DNA of 64,000 nt, taken from assembly GCF_000508225.1 (NCBI RefSeq), contig NC_023063.1:310001-374000 (forward strand), in the 5' to 3' direction. A program made the translations under genes and the position numbers. The first letter of the stretch is position 1. The number at the start of each line of letters is the position of its first letter. Origin of the DNA: Ehrlichia muris AS145. GTDB taxonomy: Bacteria > Pseudomonadota > Alphaproteobacteria > Rickettsiales > Anaplasmataceae. Shown piece by piece: positions 28,472-36,478 of the stretch. Under the pieces are notes generated by a model. That model made no database searches. It was not told the origin of the DNA and worked only from the letters and a program-made list of their open reading frames with translations.

Positions 28472-28816
28472 TTATAGCTGTCCACCTAAGATATGCACAT
28501 GAAAGTGTGGAACAATCTGTCCTCCTTGTTTTCCATGATTTGTAACAATTCTATATCCAGTTTTATGTAATTGGAATTCGTGAGTGATCTTCTTTACGAT
28601 AGAAAAAAAATGTCTAATGTCTGCTGAAGAGTCACTAAAATCATCAAATGATATATACTCACCTTTTGGAATAACTAAAATGTGTATAGGAGCTTGGGGA
28701 TATATGTCATGAAATGCCAATACAAACTCATCTTCATATACTACGTTACATGGAAGTTCTTTTTTTAGGATTTTTGCAAAAACATTATTATGATCATAAA
28801 AATTATTATCTTGCAT
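28472..28816 (-). CDS. HIT family protein (HinT-like purine nucleoside phosphoramidase)
   Basis: A 114-residue protein of the histidine triad superfamily, which hydrolyses AMP attached to lysine or similar phosphoramidates. The catalytic HFHVHIL triad is at about residues 104-110, and the nucleotide-binding FHDIYPQAPIHILVIPK stretch is at about 35-51. Length and layout match HinT. Its start codon lies inside the last codons of the upstream 369-residue gene (11-bp overlap), so the two are probably translated from one transcript. The 3' end has a decayed duplicate in the spacer beyond it. Confidence 0.92.
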   Translation of the reverse strand: MQDNNFYDHNNVFAKILKKELPCNVVYEDEFVLAFHDIYPQAPIHILVIPKGEYISFDDFSDSSADIRHFFSIVKKITHEFQLHKTGYRIVTNHGKQGGQIVPHFHVHILGGQL

Positions 28817-29915
28817 GTGTTTTCCCTGAATTAGTATTGGTTAATTGTCTGCTCATCTTATTTGTAGGGCTTTGTATTTGATCTTCACTTAAACCTTGTG
28901 ATAAATCTTCTGCTATTCCATTAACCTCTTGCTGTATAATAGTAGGTATGCTCTGTGAAGGTATTTTTTCAGGTTTTTGTTGCATTAGTATTTGATTTTG
29001 CAACTGCTGTAACATCTGTGAACTCTGTAGAGGATGTTTTGGATAAGGAATATCCTTAGGGTTTGTCAGTGAAAAATCACTACTTTCTATATTGGGACTG
29101 GTAGTTTGTTGAACTTCATCGCTTTGTGCTTGAGATGATGATACTATATCGTTGTCTTGTTCTTGTGTTGGTGATAATTCTTCTTCTTCAGTGCCAGAGC
29201 TTTCTATGTTGTCAGTATTATGGTCGGGTTTTTTATCTTGAATGTCGGCTGAACTCATTTTTGGGTCGGTACATGACTTGTATAACCGTTGAGAGAAGGT
29301 TTTTGCTAATTTTTGATCACGTATACCCAAACTTTCTAAGACTAATTTTACATCTTGTTCTATAAGTTCTATTGATTTCCCAGAAACATCTAGTTCTATA
29401 GTTAACCCTTGTTTATATCTACCTTGAGTAGAGTCTACTGTAACTTTCCCTCCTAATTTTTTAAGCTGATTATCAAGTGCTTTTAATTGTTCAAAATGCT
29501 GATCTGCAGTTTTACTCTTGAATAATTCTCTAGCTGCTGATAGAGGACTAATAAATGATGCTAAGGCATCTTTTCTGGTTTCTTCAATATCTCCTTGTTT
29601 ATCTTGTTCCTGCCATGCTGCAAATTTTTGTATAGCTTGATATGGTAGCTTATAGGATGGTACCTTCATTGCTACTTCAGATTCATGGCCAGCTACTCTT
29701 GTACTTGCTGGTAGCTCTATCCCTAATTTATAGGTTCGATTATGCATTTTTAAGTCGAAATTTTTTTCGGCAGGTGTTTGTTGACCTGGGATAATACTTT
29801 TTATCATGCCCCCAAGATATTTACCTACACTTTCTTGGTGAGGTAATTTACTAGTAGTGGGTGTTATAGCTGCTTTTATAAAAACATCTGCACCTTTCTT
29901 TAAGAAAGCAAGCAT
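28806..29915 (-). CDS. Low-complexity hypothetical protein, 369 residues
   Basis: I do not recognise a family. The first 210 residues look folded, with an amphipathic N-terminus (MLAFLKKGADVFIKAAI) and alternating basic and hydrophobic segments (YKLGIELPASTRVAGHE, then a helix-rich part with REL..SKTADQHFEQLKALD). From about residue 215 to the end the protein is rich in Q, S, E, D and P (TEEEELSPTQEQDNDIVSSS) and is probably disordered. There is no signal peptide. The last codons overlap the start of the HIT gene. A folded head with a disordered tail and no relatives outside the genus is compatible with a secreted effector, but the sequence shows no secretion signal I can defend. Confidence 0.75.
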   Translation of the reverse strand: MLAFLKKGADVFIKAAITPTTSKLPHQESVGKYLGGMIKSIIPGQQTPAEKNFDLKMHNRTYKLGIELPASTRVAGHESEVAMKVPSYKLPYQAIQKFAAWQEQDKQGDIEETRKDALASFISPLSAARELFKSKTADQHFEQLKALDNQLKKLGGKVTVDSTQGRYKQGLTIELDVSGKSIELIEQDVKLVLESLGIRDQKLAKTFSQRLYKSCTDPKMSSADIQDKKPDHNTDNIESSGTEEEELSPTQEQDNDIVSSSQAQSDEVQQTTSPNIESSDFSLTNPKDIPYPKHPLQSSQMLQQLQNQILMQQKPEKIPSQSIPTIIQQEVNGIAEDLSQGLSEDQIQSPTNKMSRQLTNTNSGKTHAR

Positions 29916-30086
29916 TTAGATACCATAATTAATATTAGACGAAGCTACATATTTATTAATTATAAAATATAATTAGTAATATGTCATTATATATTATTAA
30001 AATATTTATTATTCACTTTAGTCATTATCTTTTTTCTATTACTGCATATAATATACTGTAGGATAAAGATTAACAATAGGTAAAAA

Positions 30087-32501
30087 GTGAGTCGTGATAG
30101 TAAAATAACTCCTATAATGCAGCAATACATGATGCTGAAGAATCAATATAAGGAATATTTATTATTTTATAGATTAGGTGATTTTTATGAGTTATTTTTT
30201 GATGATGCAATAGAGACATCTAAGATATTGAACATTGTGTTAACTAAGAAAGGAAGTGTACCTATGTGTGGTGTACCTTTTCATAGTAGTGAATCTTATT
30301 TAAATAAGTTGGTAAAATTGGGGTATAAAATAGCAATTTGTGAGCAATTGGAAACTCCAGAGGAAGCTAAGAAAAGAGGGTATAAGGCTTTAGTAAAACG
30401 TGATGTTGTGAGAATAGTTACTCCAGGTACTATATTAGAAGATTCTTTGCTTGAAGCGAAAGAGAATAATTATTTATCTTGTCTAGTTAATATTAATAAT
30501 AATTATGCTATTGCATGGTTAGAGTTATCTACTGGTTTGTTTTATTACCATATAACAGAGTTACATAAGCTTGATAGTGATTTATTCAGAATTAATCCTA
30601 AGGAAATTTTGATTTCTGATAAGTTAGTAGAGTTAGATTTTATATACTCTATTTTGAGAAAATATAAGTTTTCTGTGACTCAGTATTCAAGTAGCTTTTT
30701 TGATGTTAGTAGATCTTATAATACTTTATGTAGTGTTTATGGAATATCTACTTTAAAAGGATTTGGTGATTTAAAAAATGAAGAAATAGCTGTATGTGGT
30801 TCCTTATTGGAATATGTTAAGGCTACACAAAAAGGGAATCTGCCTAAATTGGAATTTCCAAAAGCTTATTTAAAACATGATTTTATGTTTATAGATGCTG
30901 CAGCATTAAGAAATCTTGAATTGTTTTATACACAATCTGGAGATTTAGAAGGATCTTTGATTTCTTCTATAGACTATACTGTGACAGCATGTGGTGGCAG
31001 ATTATTAAAACGATGTTTATCAGCCCCTTTAGCATGCTCTTGTGCAATAAATCGTAGATTAGATATAGTTGAATTTTTTGTGAATAATAGATCGTTATGT
31101 AGAGACATTAGGGAGATATTACGAGGTGTTGCAGATATAGAACGTATTTTAACAAGAATTAAAGTTGGTAAGTGTTCACCTAAGGATTTATATGCCTTAA
31201 AGTTAACTTTAGATAAGACTGTTGTATTATTAGATTTATTGCATAAATTTGACTCTAGTATTGTAAGTGATTTCTGTGTAGGACTAGGGAGGTATGATGA
31301 TTTGCGTAAGACTCTTGATAATATGTTAATACCAAATAATGTGAATAATGTTAAAGATGGAGGATTTATTAATCCTGATTACGATGCACAATTATCAGAA
31401 TATATATATATTCAAAGTTATAGTAATGATTTAATTCAACAATTGAGAGATAAATATCGTAGTATTACTAATATTCAGAGTTTGAAAATATTGTATAATA
31501 ACATTTTAGGATATTATGTTGAAATTTCATCAAACTATTTAATTAGTGATAAAGACTTTATTCATAGACAGACTCTAGCTAATAGTATTAGATACACAAC
31601 AAGTGAATTGAAAGCATTGGAAAGCAAAATAATTTCTGCTAGAGATGCAGCAATTAATTTGGAAATAAAAATTTTTGGTCAGTTATGTACGTGTATTATT
31701 GAAGATGCAGGTAAAATAACTATGACTGCACATGTTATTGCTGAGATTGATATGTTAACTTCCTTTGCTGAATTAGCAATACAATATTCTTATACTAAAC
31801 CTATAGTTGATGATAGTTATGAGTTTAATATTCAAAAGGGTAGGCACCCTGTAGTTGAGCGTAATGGTAAGTTTGTAGCTAATGATATTGATCTTTCATC
31901 AATACAAAGAGTACATTTAATAACTGGGCCTAATATGGCTGGTAAAAGTACTTTCTTAAGACAGAACGCGTTAATAGGTATTTTAGCTCATATTGGGTCA
32001 TTTGTTCCTGCTCAGCATGCTCATATAGGAGTTATTGATAAAGTATTTAGTAGGGTGGGAGCTTCTGACAATATTGCATCTGGACATTCTACATTTATGG
32101 TGGAAATGACGGAAACTGCTGCAATAATTAACCAAGCTACAGATAAGTCTTTTGTAATACTTGATGAAATTGGTAGAGGGACAGGAACATATGATGGATT
32201 GTCAATTGCGTGGTCAGTTATTGAGCAAATTCATAATGTTAATAAAAGTAGAGCAGTTTTTGCAACTCATTATCATGAATTGTCAAGGTTAGAAGGGTAT
32301 TTAGAGAATATAAAGTGTTTTTGTATGAAAGTAGAAGAATGGAATGGAAAAGTAGTGTTCTTACATGAAATTATACCTGGATCAACTGATAAATCTTATG
32401 GAATACATGTTGCAAAGTTAGCAGGATTTCCACAATCAGTTTTAGATAGAGCAGAAGATTTAATGAACAAGTTAAAGGAAAATGAAGATTTGTTAACTTA
32501 G
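30087..32501 (+). CDS. mutS: DNA mismatch repair protein MutS
   Basis: Recognises mispaired bases and recruits MutL. The 804-residue product starts at GTG 30087, six bases after an ATAGG ribosome-binding element, and begins [20 protein letters not shown]. The mismatch-contacting Phe-x-Glu is in [15 protein letters not shown] (the FYE of the family). The ATPase domain has Walker [11 protein letters not shown] near residues 613-622, [14 protein letters not shown] near 690-703 and the ATHYHEL motif. The C-terminal dimerisation helix is present, but the protein is about 50 residues shorter than E. coli MutS, as is usual for small genomes. A possible hairpin follows the stop codon. Confidence 0.97.
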   Translation: MSRDSKITPIMQQYMMLKNQYKEYLLFYRLGDFYELFFDDAIETSKILNIVLTKKGSVPMCGVPFHSSESYLNKLVKLGYKIAICEQLETPEEAKKRGYKALVKRDVVRIVTPGTILEDSLLEAKENNYLSCLVNINNNYAIAWLELSTGLFYYHITELHKLDSDLFRINPKEILISDKLVELDFIYSILRKYKFSVTQYSSSFFDVSRSYNTLCSVYGISTLKGFGDLKNEEIAVCGSLLEYVKATQKGNLPKLEFPKAYLKHDFMFIDAAALRNLELFYTQSGDLEGSLISSIDYTVTACGGRLLKRCLSAPLACSCAINRRLDIVEFFVNNRSLCRDIREILRGVADIERILTRIKVGKCSPKDLYALKLTLDKTVVLLDLLHKFDSSIVSDFCVGLGRYDDLRKTLDNMLIPNNVNNVKDGGFINPDYDAQLSEYIYIQSYSNDLIQQLRDKYRSITNIQSLKILYNNILGYYVEISSNYLISDKDFIHRQTLANSIRYTTSELKALESKIISARDAAINLEIKIFGQLCTCIIEDAGKITMTAHVIAEIDMLTSFAELAIQYSYTKPIVDDSYEFNIQKGRHPVVERNGKFVANDIDLSSIQRVHLITGPNMAGKSTFLRQNALIGILAHIGSFVPAQHAHIGVIDKVFSRVGASDNIASGHSTFMVEMTETAAIINQATDKSFVILDEIGRGTGTYDGLSIAWSVIEQIHNVNKSRAVFATHYHELSRLEGYLENIKCFCMKVEEWNGKVVFLHEIIPGSTDKSYGIHVAKLAGFPQSVLDRAEDLMNKLKENEDLLT

Positions 32502-32525
32502 TTATTTTGTAATACAGTTTTTCCA

Positions 32526-32562
32526 TTAGTTTAGTAATATTTTTTTATAAATATTAGACTAA
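32526..32562 (+). terminator. Possible AT-rich hairpin after mutS
   Basis: About 25 bp beyond the mutS stop, TTAGTTTA pairs with TAGACTAA and ATATTT with AAATAT, with a 3-base bulge and a short T-rich loop. The stem has almost no GC pairs and no long T run follows it, so it is at best a weak terminator or an RNA 3'-end hairpin. Confidence 0.3.
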
Positions 32563-32771
32563 TTAGCTATTGTATTAGTTATGGTACTGGTAAGTGGAGG
32601 TTAGTAGTAATAACTTATTTATTAATTATATAGTTGTAAAGAATTATATGGAAAATCTGTAGTGTTTGTGAATGGGAAGGGTAGCATTGAGTATTTCTTG
32701 TATATTATAACTAGAAAGGTTGTATTATATTGTATAAGGTTAGTTTATAAAATTAGTTTTTACCCTGTATT

Positions 32772-33546
32772 AAAAGATAATAAGCTTTAATAAGTTAACG
32801 TTTTCATATCAATTAATTGATGAGTACTCCAATAGAAGCTTGGTCTCTTTTAAATTGAGACTTTTGTATTAAGTGCACTGGTTAACATCTTGAATACTAT
32901 ACCAATTTTTTTATTATATCTTCTGTGGAATGGTTTTGTTTGATTAAGTAGTGCAAATACTGAATCTAATGTTGTGTGTAATTAAAAGAATATATTGGTT
33001 TTTGCTGTTTGACACTGAAGATAATAACTTTGATATGTTAGTATTTTTTGTATCAATTAATTAATGAGTGGTCCAGTAGAAGCTTGCTCTCTTTTAAATT
33101 GAGATTTTTGGATTAAGTGTACTATGTGATTAACATCTTGAATACTATACCAATTTTTTTATTATATCTTCTGTAGAATAGTTTTGGTCGATAAGTAGTG
33201 CAAATACTGAATCTAATGTTGTGTGTAATTAAAAGAATATATTGGTTTTTGCTGTTTGACACTGAAGATAATAACTTTGATATGTTAGTATTTTTTGTAT
33301 CAATTAATTAATGAGTGGTCCAGTAGAAGCTTGCTCTCTTTTAAATTGAGACTTTTGTATTAAGTGCACTGGTTAACATCTTGAATACTATACCAATTTT
33401 TTTATTATATCTTCTGTGGAATAGTTTTGGTTGATAAGTAGTGCAAATACTGAATCTAATGTTGTGTGTAATTAAAAGAATATATTGGTTTTTGCTGTTT
33501 GACACTGAAGATAATAACTTTGATATGTTAGTATTTTTTGTATCAA
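32772..33546. repeat. Three tandem copies of the nadE tail (about 245-bp unit)
   Basis: The motif TGAGT(GG/AC)TCC followed by AGAAGCTTG starts at 32821, 33065 and 33312 and, in the intact gene, at 33555, giving periods of 244, 247 and 243 bp. Each unit holds about 170 bp of nadE 3' end (stop codon included) and about 75 bp of downstream DNA. Copies and gene diverge abruptly after GTTGTGT near 33713. Copies 1 and 3 share GCACTGGTTAAC and CTGTGGAAT, whereas copy 2 and the real gene share GTACTATGTGATTAAC and CTGTAGAAT, an A-B-A-B pattern. Confidence 0.94.
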
Positions 33547-35064
33547 TTAATTAATGAGTGGTCCAGTAGAAGCTTGCTCTCTTTTGAACTGAGATTTTTG
33601 GATTAAGTGTACTATGTGATTAACATCTTGAGTATTATATCCTTTTTTTATTACATCCTCTGTAGAATAGTTTTGGTCGATAAGTAATGTAAGTACTGAA
33701 TCTAATGTTGTGTAGTCAGGTAAAGTATCTTGATCTTTTTGATTATAACGTAGTTCAGCGGATGGATGTTTTTCTATAATTTGAGAAGGAATAACATCAA
33801 TTTTCTGGCATAAACTGTTTACTGGTATGTTTTTGTTTCGCCATCTACTGAGCTCATATACTTTAGTTTTATATATGTCTTTTATTGGGGCAAATCCTCC
33901 ACACATATCTCCATATAATGTTGCATAACCAACGAATAGTTCTGATTTGTTACCTGTTGATAATAACATAAACTTAAATTTATTGCTAAGTGCCATTAAT
34001 ATAGTACCTCTAATCCTAGCTTGTAAATTTTCTTCTGTAATATCTTCTTCAGTATTTATGAAAGTATTGTGTAAGGTTGCAAGTGAAGTTTGAAATATTT
34101 TCTCTATCGATAATATATTATAAGAAATTCCTAATCTCATAGCACATTCTTTAGAGTCAGTGATACTCATTTGAGATGTATATTTTGTTGGTAACATAAG
34201 CGAATGTACATTATTAGCTCCAAGAGCATCTGCTGCAATTGAAGCTACAAGTGCAGAGTCTATACCTCCCGATAGTCCCATAATTACACTGGTCATAGAA
34301 TTTTTATGTATGTAATCCCTTAATGCTAACATTAGTGCTTGATAATCTGATTCAATGTTATTGCATATTATGTTAAGATTAGTTTGTTTTGCTAAGTCTG
34401 TTTTACAAATCTTGCTATCTTCTTTCCACATATTTAAGAAATAATATTTGTTATTGAAAGTAAAGAAAGATTTTCCGTGAAAGACTAAATTACCATATCC
34501 TCCTATTTGGTTAATATATACTGCGTATTTATTAAATGTTAATCTTAAAATTAGATTATCTCTTGAATTTGTATCTTGTGTGTATTGAGTACTATCCATA
34601 ATTAGCAATAATGTATCGTTATTATAGATAGGTAATTTGGGTGTTCTTGATATAAGAAGTAATGTTATGTTTATATTGTCAATTGTAAATGTTACTGAGA
34701 TATCAGAAGACTGAGGACCTGCTGGGAATTCTATTAATTCTGTGATTTTTCCATTTTTTATTAGGTAAATTGTTTCAAACATTACATTATCTTTCTCTTT
34801 AATGCTGCCAATAATTATTGTTGTATTCTTATTGTTGGTTTGTAGTGTTAATTTATTTATTGCATTGGTACACTGATTGAAAAAATCTTTATATAAGGTT
34901 GGAATTTTTTGTATATATCCTGATACTGCATACCTTGAAAATATAACTATATCAGCTGCTTGATCTACTGATTCTTGGTATGATTTTGTAATCTTATTAT
35001 AATTGTGATCAATATTTTCAGGATTGTAATTTAGTTGAGAGATAAAGATTGATGGTCGATACAT
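33547..35064 (-). CDS. nadE: NAD+ synthetase with degenerate glutaminase domain
   Basis: Makes NAD+ from nicotinate adenine dinucleotide, ATP and a nitrogen donor. The 505-residue protein has the two-domain layout of glutamine-dependent NadE. The C-terminal synthetase domain is intact: the PP-loop SGGIDSA at 265-271, and STGNKSEL and YGDMCGGFAPIKD further on. The N-terminal nitrilase-type domain looks inactive. The family FxEL..TGY glutamate is R44 in FSRYAVSGY, the loop holding the catalytic lysine (K..LPNYGVFDE) is missing around residues 110-120, and the nucleophile of LICED is S139 in LLISRTPK. The enzyme may therefore use free ammonia. Start ATG at 35064. Its 3' end is amplified in the spacer beyond it. 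Confidence 0.9.
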   Translation of the reverse strand: MYRPSIFISQLNYNPENIDHNYNKITKSYQESVDQAADIVIFSRYAVSGYIQKIPTLYKDFFNQCTNAINKLTLQTNNKNTTIIIGSIKEKDNVMFETIYLIKNGKITELIEFPAGPQSSDISVTFTIDNINITLLLISRTPKLPIYNNDTLLLIMDSTQYTQDTNSRDNLILRLTFNKYAVYINQIGGYGNLVFHGKSFFTFNNKYYFLNMWKEDSKICKTDLAKQTNLNIICNNIESDYQALMLALRDYIHKNSMTSVIMGLSGGIDSALVASIAADALGANNVHSLMLPTKYTSQMSITDSKECAMRLGISYNILSIEKIFQTSLATLHNTFINTEEDITEENLQARIRGTILMALSNKFKFMLLSTGNKSELFVGYATLYGDMCGGFAPIKDIYKTKVYELSRWRNKNIPVNSLCQKIDVIPSQIIEKHPSAELRYNQKDQDTLPDYTTLDSVLTLLIDQNYSTEDVIKKGYNTQDVNHIVHLIQKSQFKREQASTGPLIN

Positions 35065-35218
35065 GGTATTTTGTTTTTTAGCCTATTACTATATTTATCA
35101 CATTAACTCTATATAAGCCATCATACATTTCTATTCCTATTATATCTGTAAGCACTGAAGTGAGTATCTTAATTTTTATGGATATAGGCATACTAAAAAT
35201 GATGTTTTTAGCATTGTG

Positions 35219-36214
35219 TTACATCCTGTTTTTTATGAGCATTGTTGCTACATCTATTGCAGCATAAGTAATTATGCTTTTTGCACCTGCGCGTTTAAGT
35301 CCTAATAGAGATTCATAGATAGCTGAGTCATAATCTAATAAGTGGTTTTGTGAAGCAGCTTTAATCATTGCATATTCCCCACTAACTTGATATGCAAATA
35401 CTGGTGTCTTATATCTGCTGCTAATGCACTTAATTACATCCAGATATGGCATTCCTGGTTTTATCATTACAATATCTGCGCTTTCATCAATATCCATTTG
35501 TACCTCAAGTATTGCTTCATTTATGTTTGCAATATCTAGTTGGTATGTGCTTTTATCTATTGTTTCAGATCTTGAGCGAGATCCTACAGCTTCGCGAAAT
35601 GGTTTGTAGAAGCTAGAACAATATTTTACAGAATAAGATAATATGCATACATTCTGGAAGTTACAATTGTCTAAAGAATTCCTTATTCTTTTAATTCTTC
35701 CATCCATCATATCTGATGGAGCTACAATATCGCAGCCCGCTGCTGCTAATACTAAAGCTTGCTTATGTAAAACTTCTAAAGTTGAGTCATTGTCAACTTG
35801 CTCATTTACTATAATTCCGTCATGTCCTGAAATTGTGTAAGGATCTAATGCAACATCAGCTATTATGCCAATTGTTGGGATATGTTTTTTGATTTCTCTT
35901 ATTGCTCTGCATACTAGATTGTCAGGATTAAATGCTTCTTCTGCATTTTCAGATTTTAAGTGATTTTCCACTACCGGAAACAATGCTACAGCATTTATTC
36001 CTAGGCTTGCAGCTTGCTCTACTATTTTTAACAATTCAGAGATGGGATATCTTTTTATGTCAGGTAATTGTTTTATAGGTTCTGATATTTCATTACGATC
36101 ATGTACAAATAGTGGTAGTATTAGGTCATTTGTAGATAAACTGGTTTCTCTTACTAGATTGCGTAACCATCCGTTCAAACGCTTGCGTCTTAATCTAGTG
36201 CTAGGAAATTGCAT
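35219..36214 (-). CDS. hemB: Delta-aminolevulinic acid dehydratase (porphobilinogen synthase)
   Basis: Condenses two 5-aminolevulinate molecules to porphobilinogen in haem synthesis. The 331-residue TIM-barrel protein carries the two active-site lysines, K197 in LSYSVKYCSSFY and K252 in VMIKPGMPYLD. The metal-binding segment reads DVALDPYTISGHDG (about 120-133), with aspartates where zinc enzymes have cysteines, so it should be of the magnesium/potassium type common in alphaproteobacteria. The N-terminal arm (STRLRRKRLNGWLR) that builds the octamer is present. Start ATG at 36214. The divergent neighbour across a 264-bp spacer is addB. Confidence 0.96.
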   Translation of the reverse strand: MQFPSTRLRRKRLNGWLRNLVRETSLSTNDLILPLFVHDRNEISEPIKQLPDIKRYPISELLKIVEQAASLGINAVALFPVVENHLKSENAEEAFNPDNLVCRAIREIKKHIPTIGIIADVALDPYTISGHDGIIVNEQVDNDSTLEVLHKQALVLAAAGCDIVAPSDMMDGRIKRIRNSLDNCNFQNVCILSYSVKYCSSFYKPFREAVGSRSRSETIDKSTYQLDIANINEAILEVQMDIDESADIVMIKPGMPYLDVIKCISSRYKTPVFAYQVSGEYAMIKAASQNHLLDYDSAIYESLLGLKRAGAKSIITYAAIDVATMLIKNRM

Positions 36215-36478
36215 GTTGTTAACTTGTTATATTGCATGTGTATATTATTTATTGTTTTACTAGTAAGTATCAACTGATTTTTTTATTAGTAACATAGAGT
36301 ATTTATTAATTAGTGAGTGTGATAAGAAATATACAAAGAACGTTTCACCGTCCACTTTGTAATGTTTTCAGGCTCTAATTATAAATGTTGTAAGAACTAA
36401 TTTAATTTGTTAAGGCTATTATTAGGCGTATATTATGTTTGTGATTGTCTTTATAATTCTTTGGTCTAATGTAATTTA

